64,000 nucleotides of DNA, taken from positions 372,001 to 436,000 of the forward strand of contig JAMPUU010000026.1 of assembly GCA_030144965.1 (NCBI GenBank). Reading direction: 5' to 3'. The stretch comes from Nitrospira sp. BO4 (GTDB taxonomy: Bacteria; Nitrospirota; Nitrospiria; Nitrospirales; Nitrospiraceae). Made by a program: the position numbers and the translations under genes. The notes beneath the pieces were generated by a model. That model saw nothing but the letters and a program-made list of their open reading frames with translations. It made no database searches and was not told where the DNA came from. This document shows positions 1 through 8,773 of the stretch, one piece after another; the first letter of the stretch is position 1, and the number at the start of each line of letters is the position of its first letter.

Positions 1-498
1 CTGCAAATTCCGGCCTTTCTCTGTCGGCAGACGGATTTGCTGATCGCCGCCGCCAAGACCGGAGCGGTCGTGAACGTGAAAAAGGGCCAGTTTCTCTCGC
101 CAACCGAGATGGGCAATGCCGTCAAGAAAATAGAGGAGTGCGGCAACCGGCGGATCGTGCTGACGGAACGCGGCTCATCGTTCGGCTACAACAATCTCGT
201 CGTGGATATGCGGTCCTTCCCTATCCTGAGGAGCTTCGGGTATCCTGTGGTCTTCGATGCGACTCACAGTGTGCAGCTGCCGGGCGGAGGAGGGACGAAG
301 TCCAGCGGCCAGCGTGATTTTGTCGAGCCATTGGCCTGTGCGGCGGCCGGAGCGGGTGTGGACGGATTCTTCATGGAAGTCCATCCAGATCCGGATGCAG
401 CTCTGTCGGACGGGCCGAATATGGTACCGTTGCATCAATTGAAGTCCTTGTTGGAGCGGGTCCTGCGTATATGCGACGCGGCAAAGCCAAAAACGTGA
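1..498 (+). CDS. kdsA: 3-deoxy-8-phosphooctulonate synthase (KDO-8-P synthase), 3' part
   Basis: Condenses phosphoenolpyruvate with arabinose 5-phosphate to Kdo-8-phosphate, the committed step of Kdo synthesis for LPS. The frame is open from base 1, so the N-terminal roughly 40% lies outside the window; 165 codons remain before TGA at 496. Family signatures visible are [13 protein letters not shown] at the very start, the VNVKKGQF strand, [25 protein letters not shown] and the C-terminal FMEVHPDPD metal/substrate segment. The last 28 bases overlap the next gene, kdsD, which makes the substrate arabinose 5-phosphate, so the two are probably translationally coupled. Confidence 0.96.
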   Translation: MQIPAFLCRQTDLLIAAAKTGAVVNVKKGQFLSPTEMGNAVKKIEECGNRRIVLTERGSSFGYNNLVVDMRSFPILRSFGYPVVFDATHSVQLPGGGGTKSSGQRDFVEPLACAAAGAGVDGFFMEVHPDPDAALSDGPNMVPLHQLKSLLERVLRICDAAKPKT

Positions 499-1496
499 AA
501 TCAGCCAATCGAATATCGAAGACCGAGAAGATGCTCGGCAGTCTTGCTGACGGCCGGCGCGTGCTGGAAATCGAAGCTCGGGCCGTCCAGTCGCTGATTG
601 ATCGGCTGGACGCCAAGTTTGCCAAAGCGGTGGATGTGCTCGTTCAGTGCAAGGGGAAGGTTGTGGTGTCTGGTATGGGGAAGTCGGGCCTCATCGGACA
701 GAAAATTGCCGCGACGCTCGCCAGCACCGGCACTTCGTCGTTCTTTCTGCATCCCGCCGAAGGGGTGCACGGCGATCTCGGCATGTTGGCCAGACGGGAT
801 GCGCTGGTCGCGATTTCCAACAGCGGCGAGACGCAAGAATTGCTTCAATTGCTTCCCTATGTGAAACGTCTGGGCATTCCGGTGATCGCGCTCACCGGCC
901 GGATGAATTCGACGTTGGCGAAAAATGCCGATGTTGCGCTCGATGTCTCGGTGCAAGAAGAGGCATGTCCCATGGGATTGGCCCCGACTGCTAGCACGAC
1001 GGCCACGCTGGCCTTGGGCGACGCGTTGGCGATTGCGCTGCTGCAGAAACGCGAATTCAAGGAAGAAGACTTTGCGCGGTTCCATCCCGGCGGCACATTG
1101 GGACGGCGGTTGTTGGTGAAGGTGAAAGACCTCATGCATACCGAATCGGAGGTTCCGATGGTTCAAGCCTCGGTCGGTGGCATGGCGGCCATGCTGGAAA
1201 TGACGGCGAAAAAGCTCGGCATGACGACAGTGGTTGATCAGGAGGGAGCGCTGGTCGGCGTGATTACGGATGGCGACCTGCGGCGGTTCATCCAACGTGG
1301 GACCGATTTGGTGAACACGACGGCGAGAGAGTTGGCCACGCAGGACCCCAAAGCCATCGGACCCGATGAACTGGCGGCCAAAGCCGTCGAGATGATGGAA
1401 CGCTTTTCGATTACGACGCTGGTGGTGACGGAAGATGGTCGAACTATCCGTGGTGTGATTCATTTGCATGATTTACTGAAGAACGGGATAGTATAA
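471..1496 (+). CDS. kdsD: Arabinose-5-phosphate isomerase (SIS + two CBS domains)
   Basis: Interconverts ribulose 5-phosphate and arabinose 5-phosphate, feeding KdsA. The SIS sugar-isomerase domain covers about residues 40-190, with [33 protein letters not shown] and [23 protein letters not shown] and [15 protein letters not shown] are diagnostic for the KdsD/KpsF family. Two CBS domains follow, from about 210 to the end ([22 protein letters not shown], and VIHLHDLL at the C terminus). Length 341 compares with about 328 in E. coli. The ATG at 471 overlaps kdsA; the in-frame ATG at 531 would give 321 residues and is equally compatible with the family, and neither has a strong ribosome binding site. 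Confidence 0.95.
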   Translation: MRRGKAKNVKSANRISKTEKMLGSLADGRRVLEIEARAVQSLIDRLDAKFAKAVDVLVQCKGKVVVSGMGKSGLIGQKIAATLASTGTSSFFLHPAEGVHGDLGMLARRDALVAISNSGETQELLQLLPYVKRLGIPVIALTGRMNSTLAKNADVALDVSVQEEACPMGLAPTASTTATLALGDALAIALLQKREFKEEDFARFHPGGTLGRRLLVKVKDLMHTESEVPMVQASVGGMAAMLEMTAKKLGMTTVVDQEGALVGVITDGDLRRFIQRGTDLVNTTARELATQDPKAIGPDELAAKAVEMMERFSITTLVVTEDGRTIRGVIHLHDLLKNGIV

Positions 1497-1499
1497 GCT

Positions 1500-2096
1500 A
1501 TGAACCGTGTTCTGGAAGTGTGGCGAGACATCGGGGCGGAGTCGCTCAATCTGCCCAATCTGCTGACCCTCGTCCGCATTCTCTTGATCCCGGCCTTCAT
1601 CATTTTCTTCGTCAATCCTACGCCCGATCAGTCGCTGGCGGCGGCCATTATCTTTACCGTTGCGGCGGTGACCGATTGGCTGGATGGTTTTATCGCCAGA
1701 CGAACCGGCCAGGTCACGAAGCTCGGCAAGCTGCTCGATCCCATCGCTGACAAGCTCCTGGTGTTGTCGGCCCTGATCCTCCTCATGAACGTGGACCGGG
1801 TCAGCGCGTTGGTGGTGTTGTTGATCATCGCGCGGGAAGTCGCGGTCACGGGAATCCGCGCCATTGCGGCCGGAGAAGGGATGATCATCGCCGCGGAGAC
1901 GACCGGTAAATACAAGATGGCCCTGCAAGTGGTGGCGATCATCCTGCTGATCCTGGAAGGAACAGGGTTGGCTGAACTCGGTAATATGCATTTGGCCGGC
2001 ACCGTCACCTTGTACCTCTCGCTGGTGCTCGGCTATATCTCCGGCGGCCAGTATGTTTGGAGTTTCTGGAAGCAGGTCGTCGCCAAAGGACTGTAG
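1500..2096 (+). CDS. pgsA: CDP-diacylglycerol-glycerol-3-phosphate 3-phosphatidyltransferase
   Basis: Integral membrane enzyme making phosphatidylglycerol phosphate from CDP-diacylglycerol and glycerol 3-phosphate, the first step to phosphatidylglycerol. The CDP-alcohol phosphotransferase signature D-G-x2-A-R-x8-G-x3-D-x3-D is complete (DGFIARR, then LGKLLDPIAD, residues about 64-86). LNLPNLLTLVRILLIP at the N terminus and IAREVAVTGIRAIAA are typical of PgsA. The length, 198 residues, is usual. It starts 3 bases after kdsD, in the same transcription unit. A dispersed repeat begins directly after its TAG stop. Confidence 0.94.
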   Translation: MNRVLEVWRDIGAESLNLPNLLTLVRILLIPAFIIFFVNPTPDQSLAAAIIFTVAAVTDWLDGFIARRTGQVTKLGKLLDPIADKLLVLSALILLMNVDRVSALVVLLIIAREVAVTGIRAIAAGEGMIIAAETTGKYKMALQVVAIILLILEGTGLAELGNMHLAGTVTLYLSLVLGYISGGQYVWSFWKQVVAKGL

Positions 2097-2097
2097 T

Positions 2098-2264
2098 CAG
2101 GATGTTGAAACTAGACCCCAGCTTCGTTCTCGCATCGTTTAGACCCTCAACATACCCCGACGGGAGTGAGCGGCTCCGGCTGCTCGGGGCGGGTGGGTGA
2201 GAAAGCCTATGCCTCGGCCCTTCACTCGCTGCGGCCTTGCTGGATGTCTCGTTTGAACATCCTG
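2098..2264. repeat. Dispersed repeat with terminal inverted repeats, copy A
   Basis: About 167 bp bounded by near-perfect 14-bp inverted ends (CAGGATGTTGAAAC and GTTTGAACATCCTG, one mismatch). The left part (CAGCTT..GTTCTCGC, then TAGACCCTCAACATAC) and the right part (CTCGCTGCGGCC, then GAACATCCTG) match a second copy at 22299-22422. This copy carries about 45 bp of extra sequence in the middle. It begins two bases after the pgsA stop codon. No coding capacity is seen. It resembles a MITE- or REP-like non-autonomous element and may also fold as a long hairpin that ends transcription. Confidence 0.75.
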
Positions 2265-2330
2265 TAATGCGTTAGATTTGATTCCTCCATCAGTTCTCGT
2301 CGGATTGACTGTCACCGGGACGGGCCTGAC

Positions 2331-3203
2331 ATGGGTTTGAAATGCCGGGCCGTTCGGAGAGCGCCACTCGCACAACAGATCGGTGTCTGTACCTGTCTCT
2401 TCTTCCTCATCACAGCCTGTACAGAGAACAAAACGCCTCCTCAATTAGAAGCCTATGCCTATTCGAGCGCTCTGGCGGCGCCCCGATGTGAAGCGGGAGC
2501 CCGAGTTGGTCTCGTTGGGGCGACCGATGGGAAAGTCTCGGCTGATGGGATTCGGTATATGGTGCGGACACCCTCCAACTATGACGCGACCTTTGCGCAT
2601 CCGCTCCTCATGGTCTACGCTCCCGCCGGGCAGAGTAGTTGGGCGACTGAGCGGCTTACAGGCCTCACGACTGCAGCCACTCGCGCCGGCTTTATCGTGG
2701 TCTATGCGGATCACCGGCAGTTGAATTTTCCGGCGATTGAACAAGCCGGGACGATCCCCGGCTCCGTGGCAAAGGAGTGGTGTATCGACGAGAAGAGGGT
2801 GTTTATGACCGGCCATTCTGATGGCGGCACCGCTTCACTGGCGCTCGCCGTGCTCGATAAGACAAAAAAGATTCCTGCTGCGATTGCGCCGAGCGCCGCA
2901 GGTTGGACCGGAAAAGATCTCGAATCATTTCAGTGCCGAGATCCCATTCCGGTCATGATTATGCACAGCAGGAACGATACTTTGTTTCCCGGTTGGGGAG
3001 CGCAAACGTCAGCCTGGTGGGCGGGCTGCAATCGCTGCGATCTGAACCAGACAAAAGCCGTCGAGGGTGGATGTCGCGCATATCAACACTGTGCTCAAGG
3101 AGGCGCGACGCTCTACTGCGAAGGAACCGGCAGTCATCGCGATTGGCCGAATCTGAATCAAGTCATACTGGAGTTCTTCGCGCATCCGGAGAAGTTTCAG
3201 TGA
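2331..3203 (+). CDS. Predicted lipoprotein esterase (PHB-depolymerase/feruloyl-esterase-like alpha/beta hydrolase)
   Basis: An alpha/beta hydrolase of the LpqC/polyhydroxybutyrate-depolymerase type. The nucleophile elbow GHSDGG lies near residue 162. The acid is likely in HSRNDTLFPGW and the histidine in GTGSHRDW. Residues 1-29 form a signal sequence ending in a lipobox-like LITAC with Cys30, so it is probably an outer-envelope lipoprotein. Several C-terminal cysteines (CNRC, CRAYQHC, LYC) suggest disulfides. Its substrate cannot be read from the sequence; PHB is not implied, because no PHB synthesis genes are nearby. It stands alone between the pgsA repeat and plsY. Confidence 0.8.
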   Translation: MGLKCRAVRRAPLAQQIGVCTCLFFLITACTENKTPPQLEAYAYSSALAAPRCEAGARVGLVGATDGKVSADGIRYMVRTPSNYDATFAHPLLMVYAPAGQSSWATERLTGLTTAATRAGFIVVYADHRQLNFPAIEQAGTIPGSVAKEWCIDEKRVFMTGHSDGGTASLALAVLDKTKKIPAAIAPSAAGWTGKDLESFQCRDPIPVMIMHSRNDTLFPGWGAQTSAWWAGCNRCDLNQTKAVEGGCRAYQHCAQGGATLYCEGTGSHRDWPNLNQVILEFFAHPEKFQ

Positions 3204-3258
3204 TAGGCCGACGCTTGCGCCCGTCCTTAGAGAGAAGGCGGTAACGCCGAGAGATTGG

Positions 3259-3867
3259 ATGGACCACACAGGGCTGACCATAGGGCTCGCCATCTTCGGA
3301 TATCTGTTGGGCGCAGTCCCGTTTGGAGTCGTCATCTCCAAAGCGATGGGCCTGCCGGATCCACGTACGGTCGGCAGTAAGAATGTGGGATTTACGAACG
3401 TGCTGCGTGTGTCGGGCAAGAAACCCGGTATCCTGACCTTGCTCGGTGATATGGGCAAGGGGTGGGTGATGGGTTTCGCAGCGACGCAATTGCTTCAGGA
3501 TGAATGGGCCATCTTGACGGTCGCGCTTGCGCCGTTTCTCGGACACTTGTTTTCCCCGTTTCTTGGATTCAAAGGTGGGAAGGGGGTGGCGACCGCGCTT
3601 GGTTCCGTCCTCGGTGTTGCGCCGCTGATCGGTTTGTTGCTGCTCCTGGCGTGGATTGGAGCCGTAGTTCTGTGGCGCTACTCCTCCGGCGGCGCACTCA
3701 CTGCATTCGGACTCTTTCCCATCATCGCCGCGTTGCTCCGACCAACGACCGCCTTCATATCGTTTTCTGTGCTCGTGACCGGGCTCATCGTGATCAAACA
3801 CAAGGGGAATATTGAACGGCTATGGAATGGCACTGAGAGTAAGATGGGGCAAAGGAAACCGGAATAG
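3259..3867 (+). CDS. plsY: Acyl-phosphate:glycerol-3-phosphate acyltransferase
   Basis: Membrane enzyme that acylates glycerol 3-phosphate from acyl-phosphate, the first step of phospholipid assembly. Family motifs are GYLLGAVPFGVVISK near the N terminus, the phosphate-binding GSKNVGFTNVLR (the usual loop reads GSGNIGATN, so two substitutions are noted), LGDMGKGW, and FLGFKGGKGVATALG, the hallmark glycine-rich loop. About five to six membrane segments, 202 residues, normal length. Together with pgsA it makes this stretch a phospholipid/LPS housekeeping block. Confidence 0.92.
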   Translation: MDHTGLTIGLAIFGYLLGAVPFGVVISKAMGLPDPRTVGSKNVGFTNVLRVSGKKPGILTLLGDMGKGWVMGFAATQLLQDEWAILTVALAPFLGHLFSPFLGFKGGKGVATALGSVLGVAPLIGLLLLLAWIGAVVLWRYSSGGALTAFGLFPIIAALLRPTTAFISFSVLVTGLIVIKHKGNIERLWNGTESKMGQRKPE

Positions 3868-4136
3868 AGAGCAGTCAAACTGGTCTTGTGCTCGCCGAGG
3901 CCCCACGATGAAACAGTGGTCCCTCGATGCGCGCAGTGAACGACAACCTGGCCGCTCCCTCTTCCTTTTGAGAGAAAGGAAAATAGAGCGCGCAATTCTG
4001 GATTCAATCGGCCCGCCCTTTTAAGGGGATGAAAGCACCTTAAATTGACTCTATTTGTCTACCGTTCATATACTGCGGCTCGTTTGTGGTCTTTCGTATC
4101 GATCGGTAACTTTCCTGAAGCAAGGTTGGAACATAA

Positions 4137-4352
4137 ATGAACCAAACAATCGTCGTCTGGCTTTTCGCGCTGAGCATGGCAACACTGGCCGGTTGCTCGT
4201 CGAAAGAACTTTATAAGACCGGTCAAGCTTGGCAGGAGAACCAGTGCTTTAGGATTGATGACATACAAGCACGAAACCGATGCTTGTCCAACGCGTCTGT
4301 TTCTTACGAGCAGTACCAACGGGATGTAAACTTTGCGCCTCAGCCGAAGTAG
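4137..4352 (+). CDS. Small predicted lipoprotein, possibly truncated by an in-frame amber codon
   Basis: 71 residues with a short hydrophobic signal and lipobox LAGC (Cys at about residue 20), followed by SSKELYKTGQAWQENQC. Mature cysteines could pair. No family recognised. The TAG at 4350-4352 falls inside a proline-rich stretch (APQPK, stop, SPPPGK), and the same frame stays open for another 84 codons to 4604. The gene may therefore once have encoded a lipoprotein of about 155 residues. The ATG at 4137 follows GGAACATAA, a weak ribosome site. Confidence 0.55.
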   Translation: MNQTIVVWLFALSMATLAGCSSKELYKTGQAWQENQCFRIDDIQARNRCLSNASVSYEQYQRDVNFAPQPK

Positions 4353-4604
4353 TCCCCACCTCCGGGTAAAGTCGTTATCTTGCCAGCCGCCGAAGGGTTT
4401 CAGGCGAAACTACCGGGCGACAATACTGACTTGTGCGGAATAACCGAGCTGGGCGAGAAGGTGTTCGCAGTCGTCCCAGGTGAGGCCGAATACGCATACG
4501 TAAGGATTAAGCCGTGTAGTTCTCATGAGGGTGCTATTGCGGGCGGGAGAACTAGCATCATACCGCTAATCGGTGCGAGCCGACTTTCTGCGCGTTCGAG
4601 TTGA
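4353..4604 (+). pseudogene. In-frame continuation of the 4137 lipoprotein gene after an amber stop
   Basis: Reading on after TAG 4350-4352 in the same frame gives an uninterrupted 83-residue stretch, beginning SPPPGKVVILPAAEGF and ending at TGA 4602. It holds GDNTDLCGITELGEKVF and a proline-rich junction consistent with a linker between the two halves. Its 3' end overlaps the convergent antitoxin gene by about 40 bases. The nonsense codon could be a genuine pseudogene mutation, a sequencing error or chance openness. No homology is recognised that would decide. Confidence 0.35.
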
Positions 4605-4820
4605 GCGCCGGGTTATGCGTGTTGTTTTTTCAGTCAGTACGAGTAATCCCGCAAGTGCTTCATTGACTGCTTTTGAGGTGGGAAAGGCTTTGGCAATAGC
4701 TGGTTCCAACAGGGCGACTGAAGTTCCTGCGGCTACTGCCGAATAAAATTTCCCTCTTTCCAGTTTTGTAAAGTCCGACCGTTTGTATTCTGAACGCATT
4801 TCGTCTTTATCCCTCTTCAT
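4566..4820 (-). CDS. Putative antitoxin paired with BrnT-type toxin
   Basis: 84 residues encoded directly downstream of a BrnT toxin, overlapping it by 14 bases as expected for a coupled toxin-antitoxin pair. The N terminus EMRSEYKRSDFTKLERGKFY resembles the short antitoxins that replace BrnA next to some BrnT genes. No ribbon-helix-helix region is obvious; the middle (AKAFPTSKAVNEALAGLL) looks helical and the C terminus is very basic (TRITRRSTRTRRKSAR), which could bind RNA or DNA. It probably neutralises the neighbouring ribonuclease by direct binding; that role is inferred from position. Confidence 0.65.
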   Translation of the reverse strand: MKRDKDEMRSEYKRSDFTKLERGKFYSAVAAGTSVALLEPAIAKAFPTSKAVNEALAGLLVLTEKTTRITRRSTRTRRKSARTD

Positions 4821-5079
4821 ATAATTTCCTTTCGCTGCGTGTCATGCGACGGGCATTGATGATTCGAATTGCGTCGGGCCGATACGTATGCGAAACGACC
4901 AGTAGTCGGCTCAAGCGGGACATCCCAAAGGTAATATACCGCAGTTCGCTGATAGAGTGATCTGGGTCAGGGCCGGAAAGTGCTAGACGGTCCAGAAATA
5001 CCGAAGCCGCTTCATCGAACGATATTCCATGTTTACGAAGATTAATTTCAGCTTTGCGCGGATCCCACTCAAACTTCAT
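4807..5079 (-). CDS. brnT: BrnT family ribonuclease toxin
   Basis: 90 residues with the full BrnT (DUF497) pattern: FEWDPRKAEINLRKHGISF at the N terminus, FLDRLALSGPDPDHS, RYITFGMS, LLVVSHTY, IRIINARRMTRSER at the C terminus. Family members are RelE-fold, ribosome-independent RNases of type II toxin-antitoxin modules. It is the first gene of the pair, upstream of its antitoxin, which is the usual BrnT-BrnA order. Promoter and operator must lie within 5080-5200. Confidence is high for the family; toxicity in this host is not shown. Confidence 0.9.
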   Translation of the reverse strand: MKFEWDPRKAEINLRKHGISFDEAASVFLDRLALSGPDPDHSISELRYITFGMSRLSRLLVVSHTYRPDAIRIINARRMTRSERKLYEEG

Positions 5080-5438
5080 AATAAAATGTAGTTTCTGGTG
5101 CTACGCATTACGACCTGTTGCTGAGGCGCACGCCCATGAGTCTAAACCAACTGCCGCTTGTTGGCTACAGCAGCGTGTTATACCACCCGAGATGGCCATC
5201 CGATTTATCCTTCGCTCGATGACATTCACGCCAGCGTGCGCAATAGACGTGGCCTCCATGCGGTATGGAATGAGCACGGCGTGGCTGTTAGCTACAACAA
5301 GTTTCACAAGGTACGTTATCAAAAGAGACTTATTGAGACCAATCTTGAGTCTTCCAATTAGCCTCATTGAATTGACTCTCTTCTACCCCCTTCATATAAT
5401 GCGATCCGTTCGAGGTTTGCCTTGTCCGGCCTGCACTT
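5080..5438. other. Gap between brnT and the ATPase operon
   Basis: Holds the divergent promoter regions of the brnT pair (minus) and the 5439 operon (plus). An open stretch at 5158-5361 on the plus strand (TTG start, 67 codons) reads like a protein fragment in its second half (HAVWNEHGVAVSYNKFHKV). It lacks a ribosome site and a recognisable family, so I do not call it a gene. No other structure seen. Confidence 0.4.
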
Positions 5439-5810
5439 ATGCGATCTCGCTTCAATGACAATCTGGCGGGAAAGATGGCTCAACTGCGCGCCGGGCTTCG
5501 CCATGCGTTTGCCAATCCTCCTGAGAATCAGCCCCTCTCTATCGAAGACGTGCAGTTGATGGAGCGGATTGCGGAGGTGATTGTCAAGCGGGGAATGGCG
5601 GCTCCTGCGACGATGTTCTTGGAGTCCATGGGGCCGATGAATTTTCTGGGCAGTCAGGCGCTGCATTTCCTGACACCGATCCTCGATTGTGCCTTCAACA
5701 CGAAAGAAGTCGAGCAGGTCGCGCGATTGCTCGAACGCCGTGACACGGTGACTCGTCTTATCTCCATCATTGAAGCCAAGTCTGCTCCAAAGGGAGCAAC
5801 GGCTCAATGA
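5439..5810 (+). CDS. Conserved helical protein at the head of the MutL-like ATPase operon
   Basis: 123 residues, mostly predicted helix, no signal peptide and no clear membrane segment. I do not recognise a named family. Features seen are a basic N terminus, LSIEDVQLMERIAEVIVKRGM, then a hydrophobic stretch MNFLGSQALHFLTPIL and LARRLERRDTV-type amphipathic helix (ARLLERRDTVTRLISIIE). The stop overlaps the start of the ATPase gene by four bases (ATGA), so the two products are made together. A role as a small cytoplasmic or peripheral partner of that ATPase is inferred from coupling only. Confidence 0.75.
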   Translation: MRSRFNDNLAGKMAQLRAGLRHAFANPPENQPLSIEDVQLMERIAEVIVKRGMAAPATMFLESMGPMNFLGSQALHFLTPILDCAFNTKEVEQVARLLERRDTVTRLISIIEAKSAPKGATAQ

Positions 5811-7633
5811 CGTCTTCCGCATCCAGCCCTCCAAAGATCGATCGCCCTCTCAATGTGATCGTAGCGACCGATTGCGGCAGCACCACGACCAAAGCCATTC
5901 TCATCGAAAAAGTCGGTGACCAATATCGGCAGACGTATCGCGGCGAAGCCCCGACGACCGTGGAAGCTCCGTTCGAAGACGTCACGCGCGGCGTGTTGAA
6001 TGCCATCGCTGAAATCGAGGAACTCTCAGGCCGGAAAATTTTGGACGGCGATCAGATCATCACGCCCTGTCGTGATGACAAGACGGGTGTCGACATTTAT
6101 ATCTCGACCAGCAGTGCCGGCGGCGGGTTGCAGATGATGGTGACGGGTGTCGTGCAGAACATGACCGGCGAAAGCGCGCAGCGTGCCGCACTGGGGGCCG
6201 GTGCGATTGTGATCGATGTGTTGGCCTCCAACGACGGCCGATTGCCCCACGAAAAGATCGAGCGCATCCGTTCCATGAGACCGGACATGATTTTGATGTC
6301 GGGAGGGACCGATGGTGGAGCCGTGACGCACGTGGTGGAGATGGCCGAATATATCGCGGCTGCTGAACCACGGCCACGATTCGGCGTGACGTACAAGTTG
6401 CCGCTGATCTATGCGGGCAACAAGGAAGCCCAACCGCAAGTCAAAAAGATTCTGGAAGACAAATCGGCACTGGTCGTCACAGACAATATCCGGCCGGTCC
6501 TGGAACGAGAGAACCTGGCACCGGCGCGGAACAAGATTCACGACTTGTTTCTCGAGCACGTCATGCAACAGGCGCCGGGCTATAAGAAGCTCATCGAGAT
6601 GGCCGGCGCTCCGATCATGCCGACGCCGGCTGCAGTCGGGCTCATCATGGAGACGATCGCCCAGCGGGAACATCTGAATCTGATCGGGGTGGATATCGGC
6701 GGTGCGACGACCGACGTCTTTTCCGTGTTCGACGGCGTGTTCAACCGGACGGTCAGCGCCAATCTCGGCATGTCCTACAGTGTGTCCAATGTCCTCGCCG
6801 AAGCGGGTCTGGCGAACATTATGCGATGGGTGCCGTTCACGATCGATGAGCAGACGCTCCGTAACCGCATCAAGAACAAGATGATCCGGCCCACCACCAT
6901 TCCCCAAACACTCGACGAGCTGCAAATCGAGCAGGCGATCGCGCGCGAGGCCCTGCGGTTGGCGCTGATTCATCATAAGTCGCTGGCAACGGGCTTGAAG
7001 GGCGTGCAACAGGAGCGGACGATCTCCGATGTGTTCGAGCAGGAGGCCTCCGGTAAATCTTTGATCGATATGTTGAAACTGGATTTGATCGTCGGGAGCG
7101 GCGGCATCCTGTCTCATGCGCCGCGGCGCATACAATCGATGCTAATGATGGTCGATGCCTACGAGCCCATGGGCTGCACGAGGTTGTCGGTCGACAGCAT
7201 CTTCATGATGCCGCATCTCGGGGTGCTGTCCACGATCAATCAGAAGGCGGCGACCGATGTGTTCGTTCGAGATTGCATGATCTATTTGGGTACCTGCGTG
7301 GCGCCGATCGGACAGGGGAAGGACGGGGATCTCTGTGCTGACTATCAGATCACGTTGCCTGATGGAAAGACCATCAACGATCAACTCAAATTCGGCGATC
7401 TGCGGCTCTATCCCTTAGATTCCGGCAAACAGGCAACCATCAAGATTCAGCCTGCGAAAGGCGTCAACATGGGCGCGGGAGTCGGTACTGCTCTCACGAG
7501 AGAGGTTCATGGCGGTGTGGTCGGACTCTTGCTCGATGGCCGTGGGCGACCGCTCAGATTTCCGGCTGACCATCAAGTCCGAGTCGCGTCACTGACGAAA
7601 TGGTTCAAGGCAGTCGATCTCTATCCGGTTTAG
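5807..7633 (+). CDS. MutL/GlmL-like ASKHA-fold ATPase
   Basis: 608 residues of the glutamate-mutase MutL family, actin-like ATPases related to the activators and reactivators of radical or B12 enzymes. Phosphate-1 loop DCGSTTTKAILIEK at 22-35, phosphate-2 VDIGGATTDVFS at about 295-306, adenosine motif VGSGGILSHAP at about 429-439, plus TDNIRPVLERENL and MGCTRLSVDS. No B12-mutase genes are in view, so in this lineage the protein has probably been recruited to the membrane-protein operon it heads rather than to glutamate mutase. Overlaps the upstream gene by four bases and lies 12 bases from the next. Cytoplasmic. Confidence 0.85.
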   Translation: MTSSASSPPKIDRPLNVIVATDCGSTTTKAILIEKVGDQYRQTYRGEAPTTVEAPFEDVTRGVLNAIAEIEELSGRKILDGDQIITPCRDDKTGVDIYISTSSAGGGLQMMVTGVVQNMTGESAQRAALGAGAIVIDVLASNDGRLPHEKIERIRSMRPDMILMSGGTDGGAVTHVVEMAEYIAAAEPRPRFGVTYKLPLIYAGNKEAQPQVKKILEDKSALVVTDNIRPVLERENLAPARNKIHDLFLEHVMQQAPGYKKLIEMAGAPIMPTPAAVGLIMETIAQREHLNLIGVDIGGATTDVFSVFDGVFNRTVSANLGMSYSVSNVLAEAGLANIMRWVPFTIDEQTLRNRIKNKMIRPTTIPQTLDELQIEQAIAREALRLALIHHKSLATGLKGVQQERTISDVFEQEASGKSLIDMLKLDLIVGSGGILSHAPRRIQSMLMMVDAYEPMGCTRLSVDSIFMMPHLGVLSTINQKAATDVFVRDCMIYLGTCVAPIGQGKDGDLCADYQITLPDGKTINDQLKFGDLRLYPLDSGKQATIKIQPAKGVNMGAGVGTALTREVHGGVVGLLLDGRGRPLRFPADHQVRVASLTKWFKAVDLYPV

Positions 7634-7645
7634 GACCATAGGCAA

Positions 7646-8770
7646 ATGGCTCACAGTTATACACCCGGCCTCACTGTTACGGATCGTACGGTTATCCATC
7701 GGCGGCGCATGTTGCCCTTGCCGGGCACGGTATTGGTCAACGTCGGTGACCGAGTCCGGTCCGATCAGATTGTCGCCAAAGCAGAGTTGCCGGGAAAAGT
7801 CTTCCCGGTCAATCTTGCCAATCAACTCAGCATTGCTCCGGGTGAGATCAAGGACTATTTGATCAAGAAGGAAGGCGATGCCGTTGAGAAAGACGAGATC
7901 CTTGCCGAGAACAAGCCCCTGATCAAATGGTTCAAGACGGAGATCCGATCGCCGGTTGCAGGCACGGTCGAGTCTGTGTCGACCATCACAGGCCAAGTGC
8001 TCCTGCGGGAACCGCCCAGAGTCCTACAACTGCTGGCCTATGTGGACGGGATCATCTCGGAGACGGTTCCGCAGCAGGGCGTCGTGGTGGAAGCCACCTG
8101 CGGATTGGTGCAAGGGATTTTCGGTATTGGTGGAGAGACGTTCGGTGACATCGTTCTGGGGGTGAAAGCTCCGGACGAACCACTGTCGCCGGAACATTTC
8201 AATGCGAGTATGAAAGGCAAAGTGGTCGTGGGAGGTTCGTTCCTTTCCGCCGAAGCCATGAAGCAGGCCAAGGCCGTCGGTGTCGCCGGGTTGGTCGTGG
8301 GCGGTATTCATGACGAGGATCTGCGTGCCCTATTGGGATATGATCTCGGCGTCGCCATCACGGGGACGGAACAGGTGGGATTTACGCTGATCCTGACGGA
8401 GGGGTTCGGGACGATTCCGATGGCGGCCAAGACCTTCAAGTTGCTTTCCGCCCATGTCGGCCGGAAGGCGTCCATCTCAGGGGCCACACAGATCAGAGCC
8501 GGCGTCATCCGTCCTGAAATTATTATTCCACAAGTAGAAGATAAGGTTGGGATGGAGGTTATTGCCCGGCGAGACGGGATTCGCCTTGGCGATCCGGTCC
8601 GCATCATCCGCGATCCCCTCTTTGGCCGAATCGGAGAAGTGTCGGCTCTTCCCTCCGATCTCACCAAGATTCCTACCGAGAGCGAGGTGCGGGTATTGGA
8701 AGTGAAGTTTGCCGATGGAACGCGTGTCGTGATTCCGCGGACGAATATCGAGGTGATCGAGGGGGCGTGA
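7646..8770 (+). CDS. Lipoyl/barrel-sandwich-like protein with C-terminal KOW segment
   Basis: 374 residues, no signal peptide. The N-terminal third resembles barrel-sandwich repeats: RRRMLPLPGTVLVNVGDRV, then EIRSPVAGTVESVSTITGQV, alternating glycine and valine as in biotinyl/lipoyl domains. The middle is glycine-rich alpha/beta (GKVVVGGSFLSAEAMKQA, VAGLVVGGIHDEDL). The C-terminal part, RIIRDPLFGRIGEVSALP followed by LEVKFADGTRVVIPR, is a KOW-like beta segment. Function unknown. It follows the ATPase by 12 bases and is followed by four membrane-protein genes, so it may link the ATPase to the membrane complex. Confidence 0.75.
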   Translation: MAHSYTPGLTVTDRTVIHRRRMLPLPGTVLVNVGDRVRSDQIVAKAELPGKVFPVNLANQLSIAPGEIKDYLIKKEGDAVEKDEILAENKPLIKWFKTEIRSPVAGTVESVSTITGQVLLREPPRVLQLLAYVDGIISETVPQQGVVVEATCGLVQGIFGIGGETFGDIVLGVKAPDEPLSPEHFNASMKGKVVVGGSFLSAEAMKQAKAVGVAGLVVGGIHDEDLRALLGYDLGVAITGTEQVGFTLILTEGFGTIPMAAKTFKLLSAHVGRKASISGATQIRAGVIRPEIIIPQVEDKVGMEVIARRDGIRLGDPVRIIRDPLFGRIGEVSALPSDLTKIPTESEVRVLEVKFADGTRVVIPRTNIEVIEGA

Positions 8771-8773
8771 AGC

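Noticed and set aside
501-1469. Long antisense open frame opposite kdsD
   Set aside because: Low-complexity His/Arg-rich shadow typical of the reverse strand of a G+C-rich gene; no ribosome site or family. The same applies to 6026-7135, 19145-19951 and 33901-34812 on the minus strand.
5158-5361. Possible small gene with a TTG start before the ATPase operon
   Set aside because: Second half reads like protein, but there is no ribosome site and no family; kept only as a note in the gap entry.
5807-7633. Calling the ATPase a DNA mismatch repair MutL
   Set aside because: The motifs are actin-like (ASKHA), not GHKL; the name MutL refers to the glutamate-mutase accessory family.
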